Source: Chitinispirillales bacterium ANBcel5 (GTDB lineage Bacteria > Fibrobacterota > Chitinivibrionia > Chitinivibrionales > Chitinispirillaceae). Taken from it: 64,000 bases of DNA. Below, piece by piece: positions 35,458 to 44,664 of this stretch (positions are counted from its first letter, which is position 1; every line of letters starts with the position of its first letter). A model generated the notes under the pieces. It worked only from the letters and a program-made list of their open reading frames with translations. It searched no databases and had not been told where the DNA came from. The stretch spans positions 1 to 64,000 of the forward strand of contig JARUKZ010000016.1 in assembly GCA_029688955.1 (NCBI GenBank), written 5' to 3'. The translations under genes and the position numbers were made by a program.

Positions 35458-36180
35458 ATGCACTTTAAAAACAAACGGGTCCTGATTACCGGCGGAACCT
35501 CGGGAATAGGAAAAGCGTTTGCCCGGGTACTATCGCAAAAAGGTGCAGCAGTGGCGGTCTGTGCCAGGCGCCAAGAGGCGCTTAAAAAGCTTCAATCAGT
35601 TATCCCCGGGATAGTAACTATCTCTGTCGATTTATCGAAGAAAAAAGAGATTGCATGCCTTAAAAAGATTCTCCAAAAAGAGATGGGCGGAATCGACATA
35701 CTGATCAATAATGCCGGGAAAATGGCTCAGTTTGATGTTTCTGATGGATTTCCCAACAGGTATGAAAACGAAATCGCACTTAATCTAAACGCGCCTGTAG
35801 AACTTTGCAGACTCTTTTTACCTCAACTGCTAAAGCGCGATCGGACGGCGATTATAAATGTGACCTCCGGTTATGCCCTGTGGCCAAATAAAACTTCACC
35901 ACTGTATTGTGCTACCAAATCAGCGCTTCACTTTTTCACCAAATCGATACGATGGCAGCTTGAAAACAGCACTGTAAAAGTAATTGAAGTATTGCCACCG
36001 CTGGTTAAAACTCCTTCTGCTGCAAAAAAAGGGGGAATGGATCCACTTGTGTTTGCCAAAAAGGTGATTTCGCAAATAGAAGATGGCAAAACAGAGATAA
36101 AGATTGCAGAAGTTAAAGCACTTTCGATCTTTATGCGCCTAACCCCTTTTGTAATAGATCGTGTGTTAAGGAAGATGTAA
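35458..36180 (+). CDS. short-chain dehydrogenase/reductase
   Basis: A 240-residue NAD(P)-dependent SDR. The cofactor loop is TGGTSGIGKAFA near 11-22. The NNAG motif, the catalytic serine in VTSGYALW and YCATK (the YxxxK pair) are all present. The overall pattern resembles DltE/YbbO-type SDRs. CARR after the second strand favours NADP. The substrate is unknown. The start at 35458 has AGGATG before it. It precedes the debranching-enzyme-like gene by 44 bp on the same strand. Confidence 0.88.
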   Translation: MHFKNKRVLITGGTSGIGKAFARVLSQKGAAVAVCARRQEALKKLQSVIPGIVTISVDLSKKKEIACLKKILQKEMGGIDILINNAGKMAQFDVSDGFPNRYENEIALNLNAPVELCRLFLPQLLKRDRTAIINVTSGYALWPNKTSPLYCATKSALHFFTKSIRWQLENSTVKVIEVLPPLVKTPSAAKKGGMDPLVFAKKVISQIEDGKTEIKIAEVKALSIFMRLTPFVIDRVLRKM

Positions 36181-36224
36181 ATCATTTTTCGGTACCAAAA
36201 TTAATGTAAGCGGATAGTACAAAC

Positions 36225-38468
36225 ATGAACACTCATCTTTTTAAGATTCCCGATGCATCGGTTTTGCCCCTAAAGCTTGTGGCCTGGCGCGGGCAATCGA
36301 TGCTTGTTGCTCAGGCCGATGGTGAGATCAGGGGTGGTGGGATATGCGGGTACTATTTCAGAGGTTCACGCTATCTGTCTAATTTAACATTCGCTATAAA
36401 CGATCATAAACTTAGATTCTGTTCTTGTGCAAAAACTGGTTTCAACAGTATGGAATTTTTCTATATTTATCCGCCGGTCGAAAAGGCAGACACTGGTGGC
36501 AGCGGGTCGGGCATGATAGAGAAGACTGAAGGTATATCTCATCGGGGACTTGATATACGACTCCTTTACTATGTTAAACCATCGGGGCTCTCGGTGGAGT
36601 TTAAGATTACCAATCGCTGGGATACGCAGGTTAATTTCTCTTTTCATACCATGATCAACGCGGACTTTTTACCTATGGATCAGGCTTACAGTAATGGATC
36701 AAAAGATGCCCAAACGGCATCCTATTCCAGGTCAGAAAGGGGAGTACGCTTTACTCATAACGATCCGGATTTTCCTTTGCGTATGGATTTTTTACTACCC
36801 GAATGCTCATCGTGGATTATAGATAAACACAAATTAAGCAGAAGTGTTTTTCTACTTCAGGGAGAAACGGTTACCATCAGGATGAATGTCCAATCGTTTG
36901 ATCCAGCGTTCTTTTTAAGTCCTGTGCAGTGGAAACAACGGGAAGCACGGATGGTAAGCTGGGGTGAATCTCTTACCAGGTTAAGTTCAGATCCTTACTC
37001 CCGGTATCCGGTGATAGTAAACGGATTAATAGATTATCTATGTAGTGCTGCGTTGCTTGAAGGAGAGAGTGATCAGTGGCTTACACCTGCTGCAGGCTAT
37101 CCCTACTATCCCTTTCTTTTTGGCAGAGATGCTCTTACGAGCAGTTGGATGATGGCGATGTTTGATGAGGGGCAGAGTATTAGTAATACACTTAGCAGGC
37201 TTGGGCAGTTTCAGGGTAAAAAGGTGGACCATTTCAGGGATGAACATCCCGGAAGAATTATTCAGCAGGCGCGAAATGACCTGCCATCCAGAAAGGGAGA
37301 TAATCCGTTCGATCGTTACTATGGCGATTACGCGTCACCGTTTATGTTTATCATCGCTCTGGCTCATCTGTACGCCTGGAATGGAAATCTTTTCTATGTT
37401 AAAAAGCACTGGGACAGATGCAGAAAAATTTTGGACTGGGCAGAAATGTATGCTGACATGGATGGAGACGGGTTTGCTGAATACTTAACCTCCTCACCGT
37501 TGGGGCCAAGGCATCAGGGCTGGAAAGACAGCCAGAATGCTGTTGTGGATGAATCGGGCCACCTGGTAGATCCTCCTGTTGCTACCTGTGAAGTTCAGGG
37601 GTACTATTATGTTGCACTACAGGCTGCATCACTGTTTGCAATGCTTAACAAATCATTTAGAGATTCTCTTGATTACGCACGGAGAGCCAGAAGGCTTAAA
37701 CGTCAGTTTAACAAAGCCTTTTGGGTACCAGATGGTGGTTACATAGCCTTTGGGCTCGATTCAAAAAAGAGACAGATTCGATCCATGACCTCCAACATGG
37801 GACACTGTCTTGCTTCGGGTATAATAGATTCCTGCTATATAAAAAAAGTCGTTTCTGCACTGTTTTCATCAGATATGTATAGCGGTTGGGGTATAAGGAC
37901 TCTTTCAGCTTCTAATCCTTCCTACAATCCGCTTAGTTATCATCTGGGAAGTGTATGGCCGGTTGAAAATGCCACCATCGCCTTAGGGCTTCGCCGGTAT
38001 GGCTTTGATGAGGAAGCTTTAGAGTTGGTGGGAGCAAACTATGAGTTGGCAAAAATGTGGCGTGAAGGGCATATACCTGAATGTATCGGTGGTTACGATC
38101 GTCAAAGCGTCTCGCATCCGGGGGCTTTTCCCCGTGCTAATCAACTTCAGACATGGAACGCTGCTGCCTTTGGGCTCTTTACTCATGTTTTGCTCGGGTT
38201 ACAACCACTTGCACCTCTTAAAACGCTCTTTATAGATCCTATACTGCCTCCATGGCTTCCAACCCTTACGGTAGAAAACCTTCATATCGCAGGTGCTACC
38301 ATCAGTTTAAAATGTACACGCAAAAAGACAGGTAGGACCTTCACCAAAATTTTAAAAAAAACGGGAGAGATTCGGGTACTGTTTCAATCTCCTGTTAATT
38401 CGTTAAACACAACCCTTGCAAAACGGACGCTATCGCTTATTCATGGCAGATTTTCCGGTCATTCATAA
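36225..38468 (+). CDS. glycogen-debranching-like protein with six-hairpin domain
   Basis: A 747-residue protein. The N-terminal ~220 residues match the debranching-enzyme N-terminal beta domain (GDE_N_bis type: GGGICGYYFRGSRYLSNLTF). The C-terminal part is an (alpha/alpha)6 glycosidase fold with FGRDALTSSWMMAMFDEG, DGFAEYLTSS, and NMGHCLASGI followed by GWGIRTLS. Such proteins are annotated as amylo-alpha-1,6-glucosidases, though substrates are often unproven. No signal peptide is seen, so a cytoplasmic alpha-glucan or glucosylglycerate-type substrate is plausible. It is followed by a radical SAM gene after a short gap. Confidence 0.83.
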   Translation: MNTHLFKIPDASVLPLKLVAWRGQSMLVAQADGEIRGGGICGYYFRGSRYLSNLTFAINDHKLRFCSCAKTGFNSMEFFYIYPPVEKADTGGSGSGMIEKTEGISHRGLDIRLLYYVKPSGLSVEFKITNRWDTQVNFSFHTMINADFLPMDQAYSNGSKDAQTASYSRSERGVRFTHNDPDFPLRMDFLLPECSSWIIDKHKLSRSVFLLQGETVTIRMNVQSFDPAFFLSPVQWKQREARMVSWGESLTRLSSDPYSRYPVIVNGLIDYLCSAALLEGESDQWLTPAAGYPYYPFLFGRDALTSSWMMAMFDEGQSISNTLSRLGQFQGKKVDHFRDEHPGRIIQQARNDLPSRKGDNPFDRYYGDYASPFMFIIALAHLYAWNGNLFYVKKHWDRCRKILDWAEMYADMDGDGFAEYLTSSPLGPRHQGWKDSQNAVVDESGHLVDPPVATCEVQGYYYVALQAASLFAMLNKSFRDSLDYARRARRLKRQFNKAFWVPDGGYIAFGLDSKKRQIRSMTSNMGHCLASGIIDSCYIKKVVSALFSSDMYSGWGIRTLSASNPSYNPLSYHLGSVWPVENATIALGLRRYGFDEEALELVGANYELAKMWREGHIPECIGGYDRQSVSHPGAFPRANQLQTWNAAAFGLFTHVLLGLQPLAPLKTLFIDPILPPWLPTLTVENLHIAGATISLKCTRKKTGRTFTKILKKTGEIRVLFQSPVNSLNTTLAKRTLSLIHGRFSGHS

Positions 38469-38539
38469 ACTTTTATGACGGGATGTAGTTGGTTAAAAAA
38501 AAACCTGTATATAAACCATCATCACTGGAGTCAGCTTTT

Positions 38540-39535
38540 ATGGGAATAGATGATATTTTAAAGAAATCGCATAATGGTGATACGATAGATCTCAATGATC
38601 TGATTGAGCTTCTTAGCTTACCGGTATCTTCACCTGATATGTACAGGGTGATTGCTGAGGCTAATCGTCTTTCGCGGGAACTTTCGGCGGGAAAAGCTGA
38701 AGTGTATGCTCAGTTTTCGGTTAATCTTGCGCCGTGCAACTATGAATGTCAGTTTTGTTCCTTTTCCTATATGAATAATATTTTCAGTGAGTCCACCGAA
38801 CTGTCGCCTTTGGAAGCGGTAGAAAAGGCCCGGCAGTTTGAATCCGAAGGAGCAAATGCAGTGTTTATGATGTCAACAGCTCAGTTCCCCTTTGAACGGT
38901 ATCTGGAAATCGCTAAGGAAGTACGGGATAAACTCAGGCCCCAAACAACGCTTATCGGCAATGTTGGTGATCAATCTTTGAAAAATGCACAACGGCTCAG
39001 GGATGCAGGGTTTAGCGGTGTTTATCATGCGTTACGGTTGAGGGAGGGGAGAGATACCAATCTAATGCCCGAAAAACGGAAAGAATCGATTCTGAATTTC
39101 AAAGAGGCCGGACTTGAAGCTGGTACCTGTGTTGAGCCGGTTGGACCGGAGCATACAAATCGGGAGATTGCCGAAATGATCCAATTTACTGCTGGTTTTA
39201 ATCCTTCTCACAGTGGCTCGGCCAGAAGAATACCCATACCAGGAACTGAAATGGCGAAGCGTGGGATGATTAGTGAGTTGGGTATGGCACACATTGTTGC
39301 TGTTACCAGAATCGGAATGCCGCGAACTGTTTTGGGAAATTGTACACACGAGTTCTGTACACTTGGAGCTTTGGCTGGCGCAAACCTGTTTTGGGCAGAA
39401 GCTGGAGCAAATCCCCGTGATATTGCCCAAAAAACCGAAGAGGGTAGAGGCGAAACTGTCGATAGCTGTAAGACTTTGTTTCAGGAAAGCGGCTGGGAAA
39501 CACTTGAAGGTACTTCAGTATTTTATAACCGGTAA
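38540..39535 (+). CDS. radical SAM protein, BioB/HydE-like
   Basis: The 331-residue form from the ATG at 38540 has GGAG 9 nt upstream; a TTG at 38489 would add 17 residues but has a poorer ribosome site. The cluster motif is CNYECQFC (CX3CX2C), near residue 66 of this form. A TIM-barrel follows (NAVFMMSTAQFPFERYLEIA, LIGNVGDQS, GVYHALRLREGRDT). The C-terminal segment (NCTHEFCTLGALAGANLFWAEAGANPRD region) resembles the BATS domain of biotin synthase and HydE. It lacks the C-terminal selenocysteine-type domain of ArsS. The product is unknown. It lies between the two rSAM/selenodomain-associated transferases of this region. Confidence 0.82.
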   Translation: MGIDDILKKSHNGDTIDLNDLIELLSLPVSSPDMYRVIAEANRLSRELSAGKAEVYAQFSVNLAPCNYECQFCSFSYMNNIFSESTELSPLEAVEKARQFESEGANAVFMMSTAQFPFERYLEIAKEVRDKLRPQTTLIGNVGDQSLKNAQRLRDAGFSGVYHALRLREGRDTNLMPEKRKESILNFKEAGLEAGTCVEPVGPEHTNREIAEMIQFTAGFNPSHSGSARRIPIPGTEMAKRGMISELGMAHIVAVTRIGMPRTVLGNCTHEFCTLGALAGANLFWAEAGANPRDIAQKTEEGRGETVDSCKTLFQESGWETLEGTSVFYNR

Positions 39536-39777
39536 ATGGATGTAAACAAAAAAATAAAGGGATTAGTAGTAGAGACATTTTCCGTAGTTACCCGATAACC
39601 CCCAAAATGCACCCTGTATAAAGCAGTTAAGGCTTTGGGGGAGGTTAATGTATGAAAATGAAACCGGATTTTCTAATCTCATTTTTAGTTGTGGGTGATA
39701 TGTTCGTTCACAGTCATAGAATAGACCGGCTATGATCTTTCTTCCAGACAGTGTTTAGGTATAGTCCCGAACCATCT

Positions 39778-40395
39778 TTACTGATTGTGAGTCTTCCAGC
39801 GTATATAGTCATTAAAAGAATCTATATCGCTTAATGTTGGCATCAGAACTGTTCTTAAATTGAAGGTATTAGAAATCGTTAATGTTTCTTTTAGTAACTT
39901 TGATGTGCCCCATTGGGTAGCATCGAAAATTTTCAATCCCGAATTATTAACTCCTGCAAGATGATATCCTCCATCTTCAACTGGTCCCAGCACTACATCA
40001 GCACCCTCTTTTAGGTGATTTGCAGCTTGAAGTATACAGTCACAACTGCGTTGGGGACAATCTGCTCCAATTAGTATATAGTGGGTGTATCCATGTTTGT
40101 AGCACTGTTTGCAGGCATTTTTCATTCGGTCACCCAGGTCATTTCCCTTTTGTGAGATGAATGTGGTCGCTTTTGTGAAAATAGTTCTCAAGTCTCCGGG
40201 ACCTGAAGTACCAGCATAGGCTACATAATGGGGCAACTTTTCAAGAGAACTGGCGGTTTTTTCCAGTAATTCACGATATATCATGTGGGCTTTGTGTGGG
40301 CCCTCTGTTTGCGCAATGCGTGTTTTTACCGGAACATCTGGTGTTTTTGTGATGACTATAATCACTACCTTATTTAGTACTGTTTGTTGTTCCAT
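39778..40395 (-). CDS. CofC-like nucleotidyltransferase fold protein, rSAM/selenodomain-associated type 1
   Basis: A 205-residue protein of the TIGR04282/DUF2064 type. It has an N-terminal VIIVITKTPDVPVKTR strand-loop, GNDLGDRMKNA, LIGADCPQRSCDCI and VLGPVEDGGYHLAGV. The fold is that of GT-A nucleotidyltransferases. Relatives travel with the GT2-type transferase 2, radical SAM proteins and mercuric-reductase-like flavoproteins, all present within 10 kb here. The reaction is not established for the family. It is divergent from the flavoprotein gene at 40597. Confidence 0.85.
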   Translation of the reverse strand: MEQQTVLNKVVIIVITKTPDVPVKTRIAQTEGPHKAHMIYRELLEKTASSLEKLPHYVAYAGTSGPGDLRTIFTKATTFISQKGNDLGDRMKNACKQCYKHGYTHYILIGADCPQRSCDCILQAANHLKEGADVVLGPVEDGGYHLAGVNNSGLKIFDATQWGTSKLLKETLTISNTFNLRTVLMPTLSDIDSFNDYIRWKTHNQ

Positions 40396-40596
40396 AAAAC
40401 TATCCTCTCACTTGTTTTCTGCAGGCTTTCCTATCAAAAACATCAAATTTCTTGCCACTTACAGTTTTTTTTATTCTTGTATGTTCAAAAGATCAAGGCT
40501 TTACTCAAACTTTACTAATTTTTCTTGTAGTAAAACTCATATGGCCTAAGTATTGCAAACCAAGTAAATAAAAATCTTACCTGACCGGGGGGGTAA

Positions 40597-42048
40597 ATGA
40601 AGCCGGAAATGATGATACAGCCAATGGACCAATTCAATCAGGTGCTTTTCCAAAATACTCATCCTGCCCGCCATCAAAATCCCACCCCTAAACCCGTTTA
40701 TGATCTTGTGGTAATCGGAGCCGGTTCATCAGGACTGGTTACTTCAGTTGGAGCTGCACAAATGGGTGCTCGTGTAGCTTTAATAGAACGAATGTTTATG
40801 GGGGGATGTTGTCTTAATTTTGGATGCGTGCCATCTAAGGCACTTATACGTTCTGCCAGGGTGGCCTACGAACTGGGTAGAGCCAAGCATTATGGAATAT
40901 GCACGGGAGAGTCGTTAGCGGTAGATTTTGCATCAGTTATGAGGAGGGTGCGGCAAATCAGGGCAAAAATCAGTTACAATGATTCAGTTGAAACTATCAG
41001 TAACAAGGGGGTGGATGTATTTTTGGGGGAGGCACATTTCATCGATAAAGATCATATAGAAGTGGCAAATGCAGTGCTTCCCTTTAAACTCGCTGCAATA
41101 ACTGCAGGCGGAAGACCTATGTCACCCCGAATTGATGGTATCGATTCTTCAGAAATTATCACCAGTAAAACATTGTTTACGCTGACCGAATTACCTTCCG
41201 CTATGGCAGTGATCGGAGGTGGGCCTATTGGTTGTGAAATGGCACAGGCATTCGCTCGCTTTGGCACAAAGGTGACCATCTTTCATGCCCATGATCATCT
41301 TCTCGATAAGGAGGATGCCGATGCTGCTGAACTTATACAGAACAGGTTTAAAGCAGAAGGTATTCAGGTGCTGTTGAATTCCCGTGTTAGGAGGGGCAAG
41401 GTTCATGGGAAGCAAAAGACGCTCTATTATATACAAAACGGTGAAGAGCGGCATATTACCGTTGATGCAGTTTTGGCTGGTGCGGGACGAAAACCCAGCG
41501 TTGAGGATCTTCGTCTTGAAAATGTCGGGGTTGAATACGATCCCAAACGAGGCATACACATTGACGATCATCTGAGAACTACAAACAAGCGTATCTTTTC
41601 TGCAGGGGAGATATGTATGAAATGGAAATTCACTCATGCCGCTGAAGCGTCTGCGCAATTACTGCTTCAAAATGCGTTGCTGGGGCATAAAAAGAGGTTA
41701 AGTGATTTGATAATGCCCTGGTGTACCTATACCGATCCCGAAATTGCACATGTGGGGATGTACGAAAAGGAGGCTGTCGCAAAGGGATATCAGGTGGAAA
41801 CTGTTACCCAGCCTATGTCCGCTATAGATCGTGCGATTACCGACAGCGAAACCGAAGGGTTTGTCAGAGTGCATCTTCAAAAGGGCAAAAATCGCATTCT
41901 TGGAGCATCAATAATTGCAAAACATGCAGGGGAAATGATAAATGAGATAACTGCTGTTATGAATGCTGGTGGGGCGCTAAATTTATTATCAAAGACCATT
42001 TATCCCTATCCTACACAATCGGAAGCGATAAAGAGGGTTTCTGAGTGA
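40597..42048 (+). CDS. mercuric-reductase-like FAD/NAD(P) disulfide oxidoreductase
   Basis: A 483-residue pyridine nucleotide-disulfide oxidoreductase. FAD loop VIGAGSSGLVTSVG near 39-52; redox cysteines in GGCCLNFGCVPSKAL near 68-82; NAD(P) loop AVIGGGPIGCEMAQAFA near 206; dimerisation domain at the C-terminus. The C-terminal stretch reads IYPYPTQSE, without the catalytic histidine of lipoamide dehydrogenase or glutathione reductase, and there is no N-terminal metal-binding domain. It is thus the MerA-like family often found beside rSAM/selenodomain genes, not a proven mercuric reductase. A rhodanese remnant follows. Confidence 0.88.
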   Translation: MKPEMMIQPMDQFNQVLFQNTHPARHQNPTPKPVYDLVVIGAGSSGLVTSVGAAQMGARVALIERMFMGGCCLNFGCVPSKALIRSARVAYELGRAKHYGICTGESLAVDFASVMRRVRQIRAKISYNDSVETISNKGVDVFLGEAHFIDKDHIEVANAVLPFKLAAITAGGRPMSPRIDGIDSSEIITSKTLFTLTELPSAMAVIGGGPIGCEMAQAFARFGTKVTIFHAHDHLLDKEDADAAELIQNRFKAEGIQVLLNSRVRRGKVHGKQKTLYYIQNGEERHITVDAVLAGAGRKPSVEDLRLENVGVEYDPKRGIHIDDHLRTTNKRIFSAGEICMKWKFTHAAEASAQLLLQNALLGHKKRLSDLIMPWCTYTDPEIAHVGMYEKEAVAKGYQVETVTQPMSAIDRAITDSETEGFVRVHLQKGKNRILGASIIAKHAGEMINEITAVMNAGGALNLLSKTIYPYPTQSEAIKRVSE

Positions 42049-42126
42049 GGGGGTGAGTTACTAAAAAGAGATTGATAGGACTATCTTTTCCTATTTCAAT
42101 AAGAAACATGAGATGAAAGTTCTTAA

Positions 42127-42408
42127 CAGCACGAGCTTATCGACCAGGCCTCTTCAGGACAGATTGTTCTTCTTGATGTGCGCCCTGAGCCAGAGTATAA
42201 TCATGCACACTTAAAGGGAGCCTCTTCCATACCACTTTCGCCGCTTAAGAGAAGAGTTGAAGATCTTCCTAAGGATAAAATGATAGTTGCCTACTGTCGC
42301 GGTCCCTACTGTATTCTTTCTGAAGAAGCTGTTACATATTTAAGAAAAAAAGGTTTTCAGGCGTATCGGTTTTTCGGCAATGTGGGCCACTTGAGCTGCA
42401 CTGATTAA
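42127..42408 (+). pseudogene. rhodanese-domain remnant
   Basis: The frame after a TAA at 42124-42126 reads QHELIDQASSGQIVLLDVRP and on to AYCRGPYCILSEEAV, the active-site loop (CRGPYC) of the rhodanese domain found in ArsR-rhodanese fusions. There is no start codon before LDVRPEPEY; the first is a GTG (42178) inside the conserved fold. The C-terminus turns to FGNVGHLSCTD, where relatives have a Trp-rich ending; the next frame (AMWAT) fits better. Both ends thus look damaged. It probably derives from a sulfur- or arsenic-related gene 3' of the flavoprotein gene. Confidence 0.65.
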
Positions 42409-42706
42409 TGATCAAAACGTTGTGGGATATTCATAACGGCTGCTTTGAGAGTGTAATGAGAAGGGGGCTATAATGTGCAGGTGCACTGCAATCTTGACCC
42501 TAAGGTGCATTTTAAAACGGGGGAGTAATCGTTGTTTTTGTATAACCGATCATGGCGCAATCGCCGCAGCTAAGGTGGATATTTGAAGTGAAAGTTATAC
42601 TGCGTGTGACTACAGACTTTGACCCAGGGTAAAAACACCGTGGGTCAAAGAAATGGTGTTACGACAAAATGAGAGCTTCTTTTCTTAAAAACTCCCCTTT
42701 TAAGAC
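42409..42706. other. 298-bp gap with a strong inverted repeat
   Basis: No gene is seen. CTTTGACCCA (42617-42626) pairs with TGGGTCAAAG (42641-42650) and an inner GGT/ACC, one G-G mismatch and a 6-nt A-rich loop. It lies 57 bp beyond the minus-strand baeRF stop but lacks a T tract. Confidence 0.55.
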
Positions 42707-43867
42707 TTAATACCTTAAAATAGCCGCGGCCACTGAGGGTGCCGGTATTTGTTCTGGTTTTAGCACATACACCACTCCACCCTTTTGCATGGTATTGAGT
42801 GCGGCTGTTTGCAAAAGATCCTCATCACCCTCTTCTAATCTTTCGTGCACCTCTACATTATCAAGTGGCTGATCCTTAATTTTTCCCCATGCATGTGTAC
42901 CACTATCGAGAATAAAGAGCGTTTCAACTCTGCCGTGTGATGAGCCGTTGACTATAGTCTCCAGATCTTCGACGACCATCGGACTGTGTTCACCTTCAAG
43001 TTGTTTGAAAAAATCCAACGCCTTACGCTCTGTTTCCTGAAGATGGGGAACAACGATCTTCCAGGCCAAACTGTGAAGCTCCTCTTCACTTACATTCTCC
43101 GAACCGTTCTGAATACACTCTTCCATCAGGTAGGGATAGGTATTTGCCTCCCTGTAGATTGGATTTTGATATTCAACACCAGCGGTAATAAGAGGTGATT
43201 TGCTGTTTTTAAGTATCGCCCTTATGGCATCATTTACTCGGTGAAAATAGTTTAATATATTAACTTTCCTTTTATCTGTTTGTCTTCCATAGCCAAAAAT
43301 GGTTATGGGATTGTTGCCACGACTAATAGAGGGTTTACTGGAAAACTGTACATCCTTTTCTTTTGTATCGAAATGAAGGGTTTCATCAAGACCAGGAGGA
43401 ATAAGGTCTGATTCTACTCTGTTTATGGAAAAACGGTCACATTTGTAGAGCCGTACCCCCCGGATATTAAGTATAAGAAGATAAAACGTTGTGTCACCTG
43501 AAAGCAGAGTAATCAGGGGTTTAAGATGGAATCGTTTTCCCACATAGCTTAATTCCGGAAATGGTTGGGGTAAGCGATAAACGGCCGAATATTCAGTACT
43601 GGCAAAATACACCAGTCCATCACTCATGTGCTGCCAAAAGGGACCGTCATTAAGCAGACGTTTGGCATCTGATAGAAAATCTGATGCTTCTGTACTGCGA
43701 AACCCCCGCTCGATTAACTTTAGTTCTGCTTGTTTAACCAGGTTTTTGAATCTGGTAGGGTTTTGTTGCATATCGTAACCAGTTTTAATTGTAGGCATAT
43801 AGATTGAAACACAATTTGATTTTACTGATGATAATTCTTGAAGCTGATCTCTGGTGAAAATATCCAC
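42707..43867 (-). CDS. baeRF-domain protein (archaeo-eukaryotic release-factor-like)
   Basis: A 386-residue protein of the bacterial archaeo-eukaryotic release factor (baeRF) type. Relevant blocks are VSIYMPT near the N-terminus, GLVYFAST, FHLKPLITLLSGDTTFYLLIL, RGVRLY and the C-terminal GTHAWGKIKD and GGVVYVLKPEQIP. Such proteins share the eRF1 middle and C-terminal folds and are suspected to act on ribosomes or stalled complexes, without direct proof. It is divergent from two small membrane protein genes of the YqjE kind, and the promoter regions share 126 bp. Confidence 0.72.
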   Translation of the reverse strand: MDIFTRDQLQELSSVKSNCVSIYMPTIKTGYDMQQNPTRFKNLVKQAELKLIERGFRSTEASDFLSDAKRLLNDGPFWQHMSDGLVYFASTEYSAVYRLPQPFPELSYVGKRFHLKPLITLLSGDTTFYLLILNIRGVRLYKCDRFSINRVESDLIPPGLDETLHFDTKEKDVQFSSKPSISRGNNPITIFGYGRQTDKRKVNILNYFHRVNDAIRAILKNSKSPLITAGVEYQNPIYREANTYPYLMEECIQNGSENVSEEELHSLAWKIVVPHLQETERKALDFFKQLEGEHSPMVVEDLETIVNGSSHGRVETLFILDSGTHAWGKIKDQPLDNVEVHERLEEGDEDLLQTAALNTMQKGGVVYVLKPEQIPAPSVAAAILRY

Positions 43868-43993
43868 TGTTCCCTCCTGTTTTTATGACTCTGTTGTAAG
43901 AAAAAAAGCAAGTATAATGCCAGTGAGTGTTACTGTCCATAAGTGGCATCTCATTTGCCTAATTTTTGTATAGATTAGAAAGGAGCTAAATAG

Positions 43994-44410
43994 ATGAATA
44001 ATAAGGATTACCAAAATGAAAACGATAAAAACACTTTTGAATCGATGTCTGTGGCACAAATTTTCAAACGAATAAAGAATCAGGTTTTTATGCTCGCCAA
44101 AAAAGAGGTTACCTTAGCAAAAGAAGAAGCGAAGGAGGATTTAAGAAGGGAACTGTTTACCCTTAAGGGTATTCTCATTGCTGCTGTTTTGTTTCTACTT
44201 ACCGTTTGTATGCTTCTTGTTACCCTGACGTTTATTCTTGGTAATTATGTGTCACTATGGGTTGCAGGACTAATTATAACTGGGGTGTTACTGCTTGCAT
44301 CACTGATTGTTGCAGCTGTAGCCTGGAAAAAGAGAGTCACCTCTGCGTTACCCAAAACAAAGAAAACGATAAAAAAAGATATCAAAATAGCTAAAGGGAG
44401 ATTTGCATGA
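43994..44410 (+). CDS. YqjE/holin-X family membrane protein (DUF1469)
   Basis: A 138-residue protein. A charged amphipathic N-terminal part (KRIKNQVFMLAKKEVTLAKEE) is followed by two membrane helices near 53-80 and 84-110 and a Lys-rich C-terminus. This pattern is that of PF07332 (YqjE, 'holin-X'), small inner-membrane proteins with no demonstrated lytic role in most bacteria. An AGGAG lies 6-8 nt before the ATG. Its stop overlaps the start of the next gene by 4 bp (ATGA), so the pair is translationally coupled. Confidence 0.75.
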   Translation: MNNKDYQNENDKNTFESMSVAQIFKRIKNQVFMLAKKEVTLAKEEAKEDLRRELFTLKGILIAAVLFLLTVCMLLVTLTFILGNYVSLWVAGLIITGVLLLASLIVAAVAWKKRVTSALPKTKKTIKKDIKIAKGRFA

Positions 44411-44658
44411 GCGAAGATGCGAGGGGAGAAAACGAAGTGGATAGAGCAAACAGTGCTCAGGATTTAGAAAAGCAGATCGAGCAGATACAAGAAGATCTAA
44501 ATGAGCTGGTATCGGAGGTTTTAAAAAGAAAAACTGTTTGGATAAAGAAAACAATAAGCCCCAAAGTTTTAGCGATTATTGCTCTACTGTTTTTTTTATG
44601 CTTTTTGGAAAAACTCTTTGGGGCAAAAGAGTGCAACTGCTCTAAACGATGTAGATAA
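44407..44658 (+). CDS. small tail-anchored-like membrane protein (YqjD-type context)
   Basis: An 83-residue protein with an acidic coiled-coil-like N-terminus (QDLEKQIEQIQEDLNELVSE), a basic patch, one membrane helix near 53-70 and a cysteine-rich end (CNCSKRC). The size and order beside a YqjE-like gene resemble the E. coli YqjD-YqjE pair, in which YqjD tethers ribosomes to the membrane in stationary phase. The sequence itself is too short to prove that relation. It overlaps the upstream gene by 4 bp. Confidence 0.7.
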   Translation: MSEDARGENEVDRANSAQDLEKQIEQIQEDLNELVSEVLKRKTVWIKKTISPKVLAIIALLFFLCFLEKLFGAKECNCSKRCR

Positions 44659-44664
44659 AGTACG

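Noticed and set aside
38489..38539. TTG start for the radical SAM gene
   Set aside because: Possible, but the ATG at 38540 has a better ribosome site; noted in the entry as an alternative.
40597..42048. True mercuric reductase (merA)
   Set aside because: No N-terminal metal-binding domain, no C-terminal vicinal cysteines, and no mer genes nearby.
43994..44410. Phage holin
   Set aside because: The 'holin-X' label is historical; no lysis or phage genes are nearby and the YqjE-like context fits better.
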